This document shows, one piece after another, positions 35,799 to 45,611 of a stretch of DNA of 64,000 bases. The DNA is from Anaerocolumna chitinilytica. Lineage in GTDB: Bacteria; Bacillota; Clostridia; Lachnospirales; Lachnospiraceae. The stretch covers positions 4,403,501 through 4,467,500 of the forward strand of contig NZ_AP023368.1 of NCBI RefSeq assembly GCF_014218355.1, written 5' to 3'. Under the pieces are notes generated by a model. It saw nothing but the letters and a program-made list of their open reading frames with translations. It did no database searches and was not told the DNA's origin. Numbering within the stretch: position 1 is the stretch's first letter; the number at the start of each line of letters is the position of its first letter. Both the position numbers and the translations under genes were made by a program.

Positions 35799-36680
35799 TT
35801 AACTACTTTTTATAACTCTGTACAAACTATCAATAATATTAATTAGTTTTATAAATAATAAATTGATTCCTAATATATTTGACATTTGTAAAGTATTATA
35901 GCCTTTCTTTCTAGATACATTTGTAAAAGTGCATATTGCTTTTATATAATTAATTCCCTTTTCTGTTTTCATTCTCTGTTTAATGAAATGAACGAATCCA
36001 TTATAACTATTAATTTCTTTATCTATACCCATTTGAGTTAATCCGTCTTCATTATATTTACAAATATAAATTATATCTCTGAACCACCTTATTTTATATC
36101 CATCATATGCTATAGCATTCCATACTGTGGCTTCAGTTACGAATTTTTCATTTTCAAATTCTGGAAAAGGATATTTTTTTAATAAATCTGTACGATAAAT
36201 TTCCGCTTTATCCCCATTAAGATGAAATTTATTTCGTTGTAAATTAGTGGCATCAATATAATTTTTATTTTTTAATTTTGGATATTCTCCAACAATACTA
36301 TCCTTATCATACCCCTTTACTCCAGAAACTCCAGCAAAAGTATTATCATGACTTATTGTTTTAATCCATTCATGAATCTTTCCAATAGTATTATTCAATA
36401 GGTAATCATCGCTATCAACAATGAAAATATATGAATATTTGGCATAAGTTACTCCTAAATTAACCGCTCTGTGCTTTCCACCATTTTTCATTTTATAATA
36501 TGAAATATTAAAATTTGGTGTTTCGGATATCCATTTATTTACAATTATTTCAGTATTATCTTCTGATCCATCATCAATAACAATCCACTCAAAATCTTTG
36601 GATGTTTGCTCTAATAAAGAATTATATAAGTAATGTAATATATTCCCTCTGTTATAAGTAGCAGTAAGTACTGTTATCAT
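35799..36680 (-). CDS. Family 2 glycosyltransferase
   Basis: A 293-residue GT-A fold enzyme. The N-terminal TVLTATYNRGNILHYLYNSL, IDDGSEDNT and the metal-binding DXD as DSDDYL are intact. The acceptor part includes NGDKAEIYRTDLLKKYPFP. It transfers one sugar from a nucleotide donor to the lipid-linked repeat unit. ATG 36680 shares ATGA with the stop of the polymerase gene upstream, a translational-coupling signal. It is close in layout to the GT2 at 39291-40211, suggesting a duplicated pair with different specificity. Confidence 0.9.
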   Translation of the reverse strand: MITVLTATYNRGNILHYLYNSLLEQTSKDFEWIVIDDGSEDNTEIIVNKWISETPNFNISYYKMKNGGKHRAVNLGVTYAKYSYIFIVDSDDYLLNNTIGKIHEWIKTISHDNTFAGVSGVKGYDKDSIVGEYPKLKNKNYIDATNLQRNKFHLNGDKAEIYRTDLLKKYPFPEFENEKFVTEATVWNAIAYDGYKIRWFRDIIYICKYNEDGLTQMGIDKEINSYNGFVHFIKQRMKTEKGINYIKAICTFTNVSRKKGYNTLQMSNILGINLLFIKLINIIDSLYRVIKSS

Positions 36681-38155
36681 TCGTATATTTCTCCATTTCT
36701 CTTTTCCCAATTATATAATAATTTAATTAATATAATAGGAATAATAATTCCATAAAAAACATTTCTAAAAAATAATGTTAAAGAATTTCTTATTACAAGT
36801 GTCAAAAAATATAGAATAATACAGATCTGCGCATCATATAATACTTTTTCGCTATAATGTTTTTTATTTGTAAAATATTTTTGTATTATATAGCCAAATA
36901 TACTCATTATTGGCAATCCGAGCCATCCAAAGTTGTAATAAGATTCAGCAATGATAGAATAACCCGGTCCATAGTCCATATGCAAATTACTCTTTAACCA
37001 GTCTGGTAATGCGGCAATTGACGTAAAACTATATCCAAACAGTATGATACTAGGAATAATCGCAAGTACTGTTGCAATATATTCTACCCCATAACTATAA
37101 TCTTGAACTTTAGGAATTAGTTCTATTGTCTTGACCATAGGAAATAAAGAAAATCCCATTGATGTTAAAGTTGATATAATAAAGTTATCTTGTGTAATCG
37201 TTTTCCCAATCACAACAAAAACATCTGAAAATGTTCTGGCTTCCATTCCTCTTAATTTACCAGCTGATGGAACTATAATCACAAACATTAATCCAATAAA
37301 AACTAATAATATAAACCTTTTTTGTTTAAACGGCTTAATGGAACAATGATAGAATAGTAATAAACATAAACTCAATCCCATTGAGACACTTCTGTCGCCA
37401 ATATACAAAGATCCCAAAATAAATATTCCGAATATGATATATAAAAATAGCTTAAACTTTTTATTATCTTTATTTGCTGCTAATAAAAAGAATAAAGATG
37501 GTATAAAAAGAATGGATAAAGAAGATATTATATTATATAATGATCCTAAAACTCCATTTGGTTGTTTTTGGGTCTGGTATAACGCTAAATATCCATATGT
37601 CACAGATGTATATACTCTTTGACCTAAATTTACAAAAATATAAGGAGCTGAAGAGATAAACATTCCGAGTGCTATTTTATTCACTGCCTTTCTTAAAGAT
37701 ATGTCTTCAAACCTAAAAATTTCTACTGTTTTAACGGCTTTATTAATGTTTCGAGTTTTGTAAAATATTGCTCCAAGGTGCATAAAACCCATGCCACAAC
37801 ATTGATATACTAAAGCTGCAACTAAGCTTTCATTACTGTATGAATTTAACTCTGCTAATTTTGGAAGTATTCCAAACAAATCCAAAAAAGGCTGTCCAAA
37901 CCAATACATATAAGATAATAATAAAAAAATCATCCACGCACTTAGAATATTATTTTCAATTCTAATCCATATTATGGATCCAGTTACAAAAATAAACAGA
38001 CCTATGAGTTCCCATATCTTTACGTCTATTCTTTGGTAACCCTTACAAAAATTCAAGTATATTATTCCTATTAATAAAATACTTATATTTAATAAAAAAT
38101 AAAATATTAAATAATAATTAGCTCTATTTTTAATATTATCAAATTGCATAATCAT
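36677..38155 (-). CDS. Wzy-like O-antigen polymerase candidate
   Basis: A 492-residue protein with about 11-12 membrane segments and almost no soluble domains. A larger loop near the C-terminal third contains SMGFSLFPMVKTIELIPKVQ and WLKSNLHMDYGPGYSIIAES. This resembles oligosaccharide repeat-unit polymerases (OAPol family), which are poorly conserved. The location between GT genes and the flippase supports the call. A weak AGGGTG site is nearer ATG 38149 than ATG 38155. It overlaps the GT2 gene by four bases. Confidence 0.75.
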   Translation of the reverse strand: MIMQFDNIKNRANYYLIFYFLLNISILLIGIIYLNFCKGYQRIDVKIWELIGLFIFVTGSIIWIRIENNILSAWMIFLLLSYMYWFGQPFLDLFGILPKLAELNSYSNESLVAALVYQCCGMGFMHLGAIFYKTRNINKAVKTVEIFRFEDISLRKAVNKIALGMFISSAPYIFVNLGQRVYTSVTYGYLALYQTQKQPNGVLGSLYNIISSLSILFIPSLFFLLAANKDNKKFKLFLYIIFGIFILGSLYIGDRSVSMGLSLCLLLFYHCSIKPFKQKRFILLVFIGLMFVIIVPSAGKLRGMEARTFSDVFVVIGKTITQDNFIISTLTSMGFSLFPMVKTIELIPKVQDYSYGVEYIATVLAIIPSIILFGYSFTSIAALPDWLKSNLHMDYGPGYSIIAESYYNFGWLGLPIMSIFGYIIQKYFTNKKHYSEKVLYDAQICIILYFLTLVIRNSLTLFFRNVFYGIIIPIILIKLLYNWEKRNGEIYE

Positions 38156-38181
38156 ACACCCTAATTAGATTTTTTAGATCT

Positions 38182-39294
38182 TTAAATATTATCTAGCAAG
38201 TTTTCTACTTCAGCTATTGTTTTATCTTTGCTAAATTGGCAACCTCTTATATTAGCTTGAAATTTATAATGTTCTAATATATCGTGATTCTTGATCAACT
38301 CTTTCATACCATAATAAAGGCTGCTTTCATCATTAGGAACAATTAATCCGTATTCATTTTTTTCACCAAGTATCTCTTTCATACCTGCACAATTTGTTGT
38401 AATAACAGGAATTCCTATAATCATAGCCTCTGTTACTGCGGTACTAAATCCTTCTTTTTTTGAAGCACAAACATATAAATCACATTTTGAAACATACTTA
38501 TAAGGATTATCTTTATACCCGACAAATATAAATGTTTTAGATAATCCATTATCTTTCAAGAATAATTCTATTTTCTTTTGTTCTTTTCCTTTTCCTAAAA
38601 CATATATACGATTTTCTATACCTTCATCAATAAGTTTTTTATGTATTCTTGCTAATCTATCTATTCCTTTTGATTCTATTATTTTTCCAACTGTACATAT
38701 TTTAAAAATATTCGAATCAAATTCCAAATCATCTACTTGTTCAACACTTTTTTGCTTAATTATTTCAGTTTCATTTGTATTATAGAGTACTTGAGTCGGA
38801 ACACTTAATTTTGTAATATTTAAGAAAGCAGATTTTACTGATTGCGATACACATACTATCATATCATATTTATTATAACATGATAATGATTCAGTTAAAG
38901 TTCTAAAGCCACTAATTAATGCTTTTACACTTGTTAGTTCAGTATGTATCCAAGCTATTTTCTTACTATTAATAAATGAACAACCACTAATTACTCTGGC
39001 AGCAGAACCTTCTAAATATGCTATCACAATATCATATTCTTCTTTAATAAACTTCTTATAAATGAATGACGGAGAAAAAAGTTTTAAAACAATAGAATTT
39101 CCTCTAAAATACCTGCTAAACAAATATTGATATCGTATATTACTATTTAAAAACTTTTTATTAACTCCAAAATCAATTATAGTAAAAATAGAAATTTGAT
39201 ATTTTTCAGTATCAAGATTATTAACCAAATTTACAAGAACCTTTTCTGCTCCTCCATCCATTAAATTAGGAATACAAAATAAAATTTTTTTCAA
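38182..39294 (-). CDS. Family 4 glycosyltransferase
   Basis: A 370-residue GT-B enzyme. The N-terminal donor loop region reads FCIPNLMDGGAEKVLVNLVN. The C-terminal retaining-GT signature is SKKEGFSTAVTEAMIIGIPV then ITTNCAGMKEIL, with the E-x7-E motif. The start is TTG 39294, six bases after a perfect GGAGG and overlapping the TGA of the preceding gene. It adds a sugar to the repeat unit; the sugar is not predictable. Confidence 0.9.
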   Translation of the reverse strand: MKKILFCIPNLMDGGAEKVLVNLVNNLDTEKYQISIFTIIDFGVNKKFLNSNIRYQYLFSRYFRGNSIVLKLFSPSFIYKKFIKEEYDIVIAYLEGSAARVISGCSFINSKKIAWIHTELTSVKALISGFRTLTESLSCYNKYDMIVCVSQSVKSAFLNITKLSVPTQVLYNTNETEIIKQKSVEQVDDLEFDSNIFKICTVGKIIESKGIDRLARIHKKLIDEGIENRIYVLGKGKEQKKIELFLKDNGLSKTFIFVGYKDNPYKYVSKCDLYVCASKKEGFSTAVTEAMIIGIPVITTNCAGMKEILGEKNEYGLIVPNDESSLYYGMKELIKNHDILEHYKFQANIRGCQFSKDKTIAEVENLLDNI

Positions 39295-40223
39295 TTTTTT
39301 CCTCCATGTTTTTGTTTAATAACTTTTTTGTATTTATACTTAATATATATAGATAATATTATTCCTATAGGAAAAACTAATAATGTTAATAATTTTCGAG
39401 GTGATTTGCTTAATATATCATTATAATTTTTAGAAATTATACAACTTGAATCATAATGTATAGCATTCTTTAATATAAATTTAATATCAGCATGATGAAT
39501 TGTCATATACAATCTTCTTAATTCAGCAAAACTATTTGGACTATTTATATATTGTTTATATATGTTGCTGCTCATTCCATCTTGTTGATATTCAACATAA
39601 CATAAATTTTTGTTTAGAACTAAAAAGTCATAATCTTCACTTATAAGTGTATTTAAATAATTTGGATTAAAGTTTTTTTCATTATTAAACGTTTTCATTG
39701 GCGCAACTTTTTTGTATAGTTCGGTTCTCATAACTATTTTTTTGTCACCACATCCAATTTTATTAACAAGCATATAATTAAGATTAATACTATTAACTTC
39801 TGGTAATTTATCACCGATTATATTATCATTAATATCATAATCTAAACCAATTATTCCTGCATACTGATTATCCTTTTTTTCTTCCCAAAGTTTTAATATA
39901 ATTTCAATTGCATTATCAGGCAAAAAATCATCAGAATCAATACATATACATAATTCAGTATTCATATTCTCAATTGCCATGTTATAAGCTGTGTGTAATC
40001 CGCCATTATTTTTATATCTATAATTAATATGAAAATCTTTTTCTTCATTCATCCATTTTTCTACTAATTCTTTTGTATTATCTGTTGAACCATCATCAAT
40101 TATTAACCATTCAAAATTTTTTATTGTTTGCCTTTTTAAGCTGTTATAACAATAATGCAATAAATTAAATCTATTATATGTAGGCGTAAATACTGTAATA
40201 TATGGAGTCATATTATCTCTCAT
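39291..40223 (-). CDS. Family 2 glycosyltransferase
   Basis: A 310-residue GT-A enzyme with TPYITVFTPTYNRFNLLHYC, IDDGSTDNT and CIDSDDFLPDNAI as the donor and metal motifs. A C-terminal hydrophobic segment (LLTLLVFPIGIILSIYIKYK) followed by Lys/Arg residues suggests membrane association. ATG 40211 (fifth codon) is a plausible alternative start. It starts just after the stop of the preceding GT4 gene, and its TGA overlaps the TTG of the following GT4. Confidence 0.9.
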   Translation of the reverse strand: MRDNMTPYITVFTPTYNRFNLLHYCYNSLKRQTIKNFEWLIIDDGSTDNTKELVEKWMNEEKDFHINYRYKNNGGLHTAYNMAIENMNTELCICIDSDDFLPDNAIEIILKLWEEKKDNQYAGIIGLDYDINDNIIGDKLPEVNSINLNYMLVNKIGCGDKKIVMRTELYKKVAPMKTFNNEKNFNPNYLNTLISEDYDFLVLNKNLCYVEYQQDGMSSNIYKQYINSPNSFAELRRLYMTIHHADIKFILKNAIHYDSSCIISKNYNDILSKSPRKLLTLLVFPIGIILSIYIKYKYKKVIKQKHGGKN

Positions 40224-40225
40224 TC

Positions 40226-41362
40226 TTATATTATTTTACTATATAGGTCATCTAATCTCATTTCCATTTTATTCCAGCTATATTGATTATTATATATGTC
40301 AGTCATTTTTTTTGAAATATTCGCCCATTCTTTATTATAACTTATTAATTTATCAAGGTGATATTTAAGACTATCAATATTATAATCAATTACTTCTCCA
40401 ATTCCATTTTCTAATACTATATCATCCATCCCTGTGTTTTTTACCATAATAATTGGTTTCCCCAGCATTAATGCCTCATAAAATTTATTTGGTGCTGCAT
40501 ATTTGTGATTTTTTATGGAGGGGTCATAGATGGCCGTAATTATATCGCAATTATACTCTAACTCTAAAGTTTTATCATAAGATAATTTACCATAATACTT
40601 TATATTTTTAAATTTTTTTGATTTTTCCTCAAAATAGTCCTCTAATAAACCAAAACCTCCAATATGTAACTCACAATTTGATTTTTCAATTATAACATCT
40701 GATAATTCCTTTAGAAATCTATTTTCACTTAATATTCCTACATAAACTACTTTTATTTTACTAATATCAAGATTCAGTGAGTTACAATTATTTTGTAAAA
40801 GATCAGGAGAATTATGTATAATAGTCAAATTATTGGGCTTAGTTCCTAAAATTTGTTCTTTTCTTTTTTCAGAACATATTATTACTCCGTCAGAAGAATT
40901 AATAATTTTATGATCTAATTTCTCAATAATTTTTTTAATTTTACCTGGAACATGAAAAGCATCTACATAATAATCAAATATATCATAGATAAATTTCTTA
41001 TTAAAAATTTTAGCACAAATGTAAGATACAAATGCTGTATCAAAATCACATGCATGTATTATTTTATATTCATTTTTGTTTTTAAAAAGCCAGCTAAAAA
41101 GCTCTAATTGAAAATTAAACAGAGGGAATAAATTATCTTTAAATCCACTCCCATAAATTGAAGGTATACCAAAACGATATATTGTTGCTAGTCCGTCTCT
41201 TAGTTGAAGTTCAAACTTTTTAATCTTATATTTGTTGCTTCTATCCCATGCTAAAATAGTGACACTAAAGCCTGCTTTTATAAGTGTATTCACTTCTTTT
41301 TCAACTCTTGAATCAGGATCCACTGGATTAGATCTTAAAAAAATTACACTTTTATCTTGCAT
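40226..41362 (-). CDS. Family 4-like glycosyltransferase
   Basis: A 378-residue GT-B protein. The start IFLRSNPVDPDSRVEKEVNT is typical of a clostridial/archaeal GT4 subgroup. The central GVIICSEKRKEQILG marks the domain junction. The donor-binding region contains YAAPNKFYEALMLGKPIIMV with the catalytic Glu. It is preceded by 73 bases without a gene after the Wzz-like protein. It adds a sugar during repeat-unit assembly. Confidence 0.88.
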   Translation of the reverse strand: MQDKSVIFLRSNPVDPDSRVEKEVNTLIKAGFSVTILAWDRSNKYKIKKFELQLRDGLATIYRFGIPSIYGSGFKDNLFPLFNFQLELFSWLFKNKNEYKIIHACDFDTAFVSYICAKIFNKKFIYDIFDYYVDAFHVPGKIKKIIEKLDHKIINSSDGVIICSEKRKEQILGTKPNNLTIIHNSPDLLQNNCNSLNLDISKIKVVYVGILSENRFLKELSDVIIEKSNCELHIGGFGLLEDYFEEKSKKFKNIKYYGKLSYDKTLELEYNCDIITAIYDPSIKNHKYAAPNKFYEALMLGKPIIMVKNTGMDDIVLENGIGEVIDYNIDSLKYHLDKLISYNKEWANISKKMTDIYNNQYSWNKMEMRLDDLYSKII

Positions 41363-41435
41363 ATCTTAACCTTTCTCATTTGAATAATAATCATTCAAAG
41401 GTTTATTTCCTAATATAATAAAAAATATAATTATA

Positions 41436-42773
41436 TTATATTTTCAATTTACTCATTTTCCAATAATCATCAAATAAAACAATTAATACTCCCAAAATTA
41501 TCCCAAACACTCCTCCAAGTGCAATATAAAATAACTTACTTTTACCCACTGGTATATCTGATGATACAGCTGGTGACGATATAATAATTGCAGATTCTCC
41601 AATATTTGAAGCAGCTGTAATTATTGATTCTTTATGACGTTCTAGATATGCATTATAAGTTTGTTCAGCCAAATCATAATTTCTTTTTATAGCATTGTAT
41701 TTATATTGCTCTTTTGCTAATGTAGACTGAAGTTCTTCCAAATCCTTTGCCATTCCAGTTGTTTTTTCTTTCAAAGCAGCCCTTTGAGATATATTTTGTA
41801 ATAATCTAGTTTCAATTTCAGTTATTTTTACTGTAATTATAGCTTCTTGAAGCTTATTTGCATCCTCAATACCTAATTGCAATTCAGTATTGGATTTCTC
41901 TTCGTCTTGGTCAGAATTATTGCTAACATCAGACGTATCTTTACTGTCTTCAGAAGAATTTTTACTATCCTCAGTAATATCTTTATCTAAAGGTATATTA
42001 AAATTAATAGTATCGCTTAAATCAATTTTTACATCCAAATTTGTCTGTTTCTTTATTGTTTGCAGCGTATTATTATCAGCTACTATTTGCTTTTCAACAT
42101 TATTTAATTGTCCCTTATAATCTGTTATTTGTTTATTCAATGCTTCTATTTCAAGTTTCATTTGGTCAACATCAGGAGCAGAAGCAAGGTATTTCTGGAC
42201 TATCTCGGCTTGTTCTTCAAGCTTTTTTTCCTCATCTTCCATCTGTGCTTCAATAACGTTAGAGGCTTGCTCACCCAACTTTTTTGAATTATTTGAGATA
42301 TATGTAATAAATTTTTCTGAAAGTTTATTAGCAATATTAGCAGCTGTTTCATAATTATTATAGTTTACAATAACTTTTATAAGATTAGTCCCATTCACAA
42401 TGCTCACTGTAACCTTACTCGCTAAATTACTCAGCGATATATGCTTACCATTTTTATCAGTTAGATTTAATTCATTTATAGTTTCTCCTAAAACAGTAGG
42501 ATTTAAAAATTGTTCCTTATAAGTTTCAACAGTCATATCTGGATATTGACCAAGAGAACCTATCATTTCTGAAATTTCATCAGACGAATTATTATTCTGC
42601 ACTTTTTGGATTGGATTTGTCGATAATACTGTAGTTGCATTATATGCTGGCTTTACAAAAATGAAACTGTACATTCCACAAATAACAATTGAAATAATCG
42701 TAATAACAGAAATAATCCATTTTCCCTTCAAAAATATTTCTATAAAATGCCTTAAACTAAACTCTTTGTACAT
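41436..42773 (-). CDS. Wzz/CpsC-type polysaccharide chain-length determinant
   Basis: A 445-residue two-pass membrane protein. Membrane segments lie at ~18-38 and ~415-435. The long extracellular part has a Wzz domain (AYNATTVLSTNP near the first segment) and then coiled coil, including EAQMEDEEKKLEEQAEIVQK and KEQYKYNAIKRNYDLAEQTY. A Ser/Asp/Glu-rich low-complexity stretch (about 255-290) interrupts the coil. There is no tyrosine-kinase domain, and no CpsD or phosphatase gene is nearby. AGGAGG precedes the ATG. It should control polymer length together with the Wzy-like protein. Confidence 0.88.
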   Translation of the reverse strand: MYKEFSLRHFIEIFLKGKWIISVITIISIVICGMYSFIFVKPAYNATTVLSTNPIQKVQNNNSSDEISEMIGSLGQYPDMTVETYKEQFLNPTVLGETINELNLTDKNGKHISLSNLASKVTVSIVNGTNLIKVIVNYNNYETAANIANKLSEKFITYISNNSKKLGEQASNVIEAQMEDEEKKLEEQAEIVQKYLASAPDVDQMKLEIEALNKQITDYKGQLNNVEKQIVADNNTLQTIKKQTNLDVKIDLSDTINFNIPLDKDITEDSKNSSEDSKDTSDVSNNSDQDEEKSNTELQLGIEDANKLQEAIITVKITEIETRLLQNISQRAALKEKTTGMAKDLEELQSTLAKEQYKYNAIKRNYDLAEQTYNAYLERHKESIITAASNIGESAIIISSPAVSSDIPVGKSKLFYIALGGVFGIILGVLIVLFDDYWKMSKLKI

Positions 42774-42855
42774 AAAAGTCCTCCTGTAATAGCTAAAATT
42801 TATCTTAAGTTCTATAACTTTATAACATACTAAATCTTGTATTTTCTTTATATTA

Positions 42856-44004
42856 TTATTTTGCTAAATCATTATAAATATATTTCATTTTATTATTTAC
42901 TATATTCATATCAAACTCTTTAATTATATTTTCATTATATTTCCCCATCTTTTTACATAGATTTTCGTCTTCAGTTATTTTAATAATTGCTTCTGTATAT
43001 TCCTTAATATCAAAGGTTTTTATTAGATAACCTCCATTTTCATCAATTAAATCGATATTACCTCGAATACTAGAACAAACAACTGGTAACCCTACTGCCA
43101 TTGCTTCCATAAGAGCTACTGGTAGTCCTTCCTGTAAAGATGGAAATAAAAAACAGTCAGATATTTGTAATAAATTTTTAACATCACCCCTGTATCCTGT
43201 TAAGATTACTCTATTTTCAAGATGAAGTTTCTCAATTAACTCCTTATAATATTTTTCAAGTTCACCAAGTCCACAAATCAATAATTTTACTCGTAAATTC
43301 GAAATATTGGCCAATGCTTTTATTAATATTTCTTGATTTTTTCTTTTTGATAGCTGCCCTACATTAATTAACAAAAAATCATCAATTTCTATTCCAAATT
43401 CTTGTCTTTTAGTCACCCTATCAAATTTAGAATGATATTCATTTGTTTTTATCCCTATTCCTGGTACATACTCAACTTTTTTTGCTCTAAATTTGCATGC
43501 TCTCAAATAATCTTCTTTATTAATCGTAATAAGGCAATCTGTATATCTAGCACAAAATCTTTCTATAGGGTAATAGAGCATCCAGCTTTTAATTGATGAA
43601 CCATTAAAAAAATGAAAGCCATGGGCTGTATATACAATTTTTGTTCCATTTTTTCTCTGCTTTCTGCATGCTAGTCTAGCTATAACACCACCAATTGGTG
43701 AATGGCAATGTATGATATCATACTTATTTACTTGAGATATTTCTTTTAATAAGTGATAGGACTTAATTATATCTTTAATTCCCATTAAACTTCGCGGAAT
43801 TGGAACATGATACGTCTTTACTCCAATAGTTTCCAGCTCATTACGATATTCATTTACACGCTCTTGGCTCGTAATACTTCCATGATGAAAATTACAGGCT
43901 ACATCTACTTTATATCCTAAATCATTTTGGAGAATATCTATATTATTCTTATTAAATAAATCAATCATAGAAGCAACTGATGCTGTCATTAAAACTTTTT
44001 TCAT
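42856..44004 (-). CDS. EpsD-like family 4 glycosyltransferase
   Basis: A 382-residue GT-B enzyme. The subgroup motif IIHCHSPIGGVIARLACR then YTAHGFHFFNGSSIKSWMLY is characteristic of EpsD-type enzymes. The donor site contains SLQEGLPVALMEAMAVGLPV then VCSSIRGNIDLI. The length is standard. AAAGGAG precedes the ATG. In related loci this enzyme adds an early sugar after the initiating transferase, which fits its position as the third gene of the operon. Confidence 0.92.
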   Translation of the reverse strand: MKKVLMTASVASMIDLFNKNNIDILQNDLGYKVDVACNFHHGSITSQERVNEYRNELETIGVKTYHVPIPRSLMGIKDIIKSYHLLKEISQVNKYDIIHCHSPIGGVIARLACRKQRKNGTKIVYTAHGFHFFNGSSIKSWMLYYPIERFCARYTDCLITINKEDYLRACKFRAKKVEYVPGIGIKTNEYHSKFDRVTKRQEFGIEIDDFLLINVGQLSKRKNQEILIKALANISNLRVKLLICGLGELEKYYKELIEKLHLENRVILTGYRGDVKNLLQISDCFLFPSLQEGLPVALMEAMAVGLPVVCSSIRGNIDLIDENGGYLIKTFDIKEYTEAIIKITEDENLCKKMGKYNENIIKEFDMNIVNNKMKYIYNDLAK

Positions 44005-44030
44005 TCTATCTCCTTTAAAAAATACTAAAA

Positions 44031-44903
44031 CTATTTTTCCGTTTTTATAATTGACTCATCCAAATTATACACTTGATATTTTCTTGAATAATTACTCATA
44101 CCTTTATCATAAACCAAACTTCCGAATACTTTATTAATAATCTGAATTTTAAAACTAAAAAAGTATAGGAATGGATTAAACAATTTGGTTAATATTATTT
44201 TATTACCATGCACCTCTGCTATCCTTTTAACTAATTCACTAGTTTTGATATATTCTTCATTTTGTGGAAAGAATAATCCACAATCTTCATTATCTATAAT
44301 CATATGGATAAGTTCACAAAGATTATCAATATAAAGCATACTTCTTTGATTCTCAACATTGGGGAATATCGGAAATTTGCACGCATATTTTGCTAGAATA
44401 GTATAATTACCTTTTGAACCTTTCCCATAGATTATAGGTGGTCTAATAATTGCAACTCTAAAGGTTTCACATTGCATTTCATTAATTACGTTTTCAGCTT
44501 GTAGTTTACTCTCACCATAAAAATTGGAAGGATGAGGTATTGTATCTTGATCAATTATTCTACACTTATTAAATTGACTACTATCTCCATACACAATTAT
44601 ACTACTTATAAAAATGAATTGTTTAACTCCATCTTTTTTTGCTTTTACAGCAGTTTCTATTGCCAGGTCCCGATTAACTCTAAAATATAGTTCTTTAATT
44701 TCATTTGTTGCTTTTTTTATATCAACATGGGCTATTCCTGCTACATGAACCACTATATCATACATAGAAAAGTCTTTTTCACGCCATTTACCATCAATCA
44801 TGTCAACAGTGTCAATTATGTATTGATTAAGCCATTGCTGCATCCATTTCTCAAAAGATGTCCCTATATAGCTATTTGCACCTGTAATTAATACTTTTTT
44901 CAT
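44031..44903 (-). CDS. NAD-dependent sugar epimerase/dehydratase
   Basis: A 290-residue extended SDR enzyme. The cofactor motif is ITGANSYIGTSFEKWM (GxxxxxG form), and the catalytic Tyr-Lys lies in NFYGESKLQAE with the Ser in FISSIIVYG. It is shorter than UDP-glucose 4-epimerases (about 330), lacking part of the C-terminal substrate domain. It resembles enzymes annotated as UDP-GlcNAc 4-epimerase or reductase (WbpV-like). It starts 4 bases after the stop of the initiating transferase gene and probably makes its substrate. Confidence 0.85.
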   Translation of the reverse strand: MKKVLITGANSYIGTSFEKWMQQWLNQYIIDTVDMIDGKWREKDFSMYDIVVHVAGIAHVDIKKATNEIKELYFRVNRDLAIETAVKAKKDGVKQFIFISSIIVYGDSSQFNKCRIIDQDTIPHPSNFYGESKLQAENVINEMQCETFRVAIIRPPIIYGKGSKGNYTILAKYACKFPIFPNVENQRSMLYIDNLCELIHMIIDNEDCGLFFPQNEEYIKTSELVKRIAEVHGNKIILTKLFNPFLYFFSFKIQIINKVFGSLVYDKGMSNYSRKYQVYNLDESIIKTEK

Positions 44904-44907
44904 CTTC

Positions 44908-45555
44908 CTATTCCTTCGTCATTGTAATTTCTTTCGTAGCTGCCATTTCAGTTTCTATAAGTTTCAACTTACCAGTACCACCTTCGATAACACCCTTGTG
45001 CTTTACAACACTTAAGAACGTTCCAAAAAAGCACTTACAATCAAATAAAAAACTTATTTTTTTTATATACACTCCATCTAATTTAGCTTTATTTGGTATT
45101 AAAAGTTCATCTCTGCCGTTAATCTGAGCCCAACCAGTAAGACCTGGGCGGATATTATTAGCTCCGTATTTATCACGTTCCTCAATTAAATCATATTGAT
45201 TCCATAGTGCAGGTCTAGGTCCAATAATACTCATATCCCCAATTAGGATATTCCATATCTGAGGTAATTCATCTAAACTGGTTTTTCTTAGTATATAGCC
45301 AATTTTAGTAATATACTTCTCAGGATTTTCAAGTAAATGAGTAGGTCTATCTTGTGGTGTATCAATTCGCATTGTTCGAAATTTTAATATATTAAAATAT
45401 TTCTTGTTCTTCCCAACACGCTTTTGTGTAAATAGAACTGGACCACTTGAATCTAATTTAATTGCCAATATCAACACCATAAACATTGGCGAAAGTAAAA
45501 CCCCTCCAATAAGTGCTAATAAAAAATCTAAAATTCGTTTAATGTATAAATACAT
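44908..45555 (-). CDS. Initiating polyprenyl-phosphate sugar phosphotransferase (short PglC/EpsL type)
   Basis: A 215-residue membrane-associated phosphoglycosyltransferase. It has one N-terminal re-entrant hydrophobic segment (FLLALIGGVLLSPMFMVLIL), then FTQKRVGKNKKYFNILKFRT, the catalytic DE pair in KTSLDELPQIWNIL, and GPRPALW followed by RPGLTGWAQINGRD. It transfers a sugar phosphate to undecaprenyl phosphate and starts each repeat unit. AGGAGG precedes the ATG. It is the first gene of the operon. The region just upstream is an IS3-family fragment, so its native promoter may be displaced. Confidence 0.93.
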   Translation of the reverse strand: MYLYIKRILDFLLALIGGVLLSPMFMVLILAIKLDSSGPVLFTQKRVGKNKKYFNILKFRTMRIDTPQDRPTHLLENPEKYITKIGYILRKTSLDELPQIWNILIGDMSIIGPRPALWNQYDLIEERDKYGANNIRPGLTGWAQINGRDELLIPNKAKLDGVYIKKISFLFDCKCFFGTFLSVVKHKGVIEGGTGKLKLIETEMAATKEITMTKE

Positions 45556-45611
45556 AAAATCCTCCTAATGGTTTCCAATATTATTTTCGCGATGTTTATA
45601 TTTGGGGAATT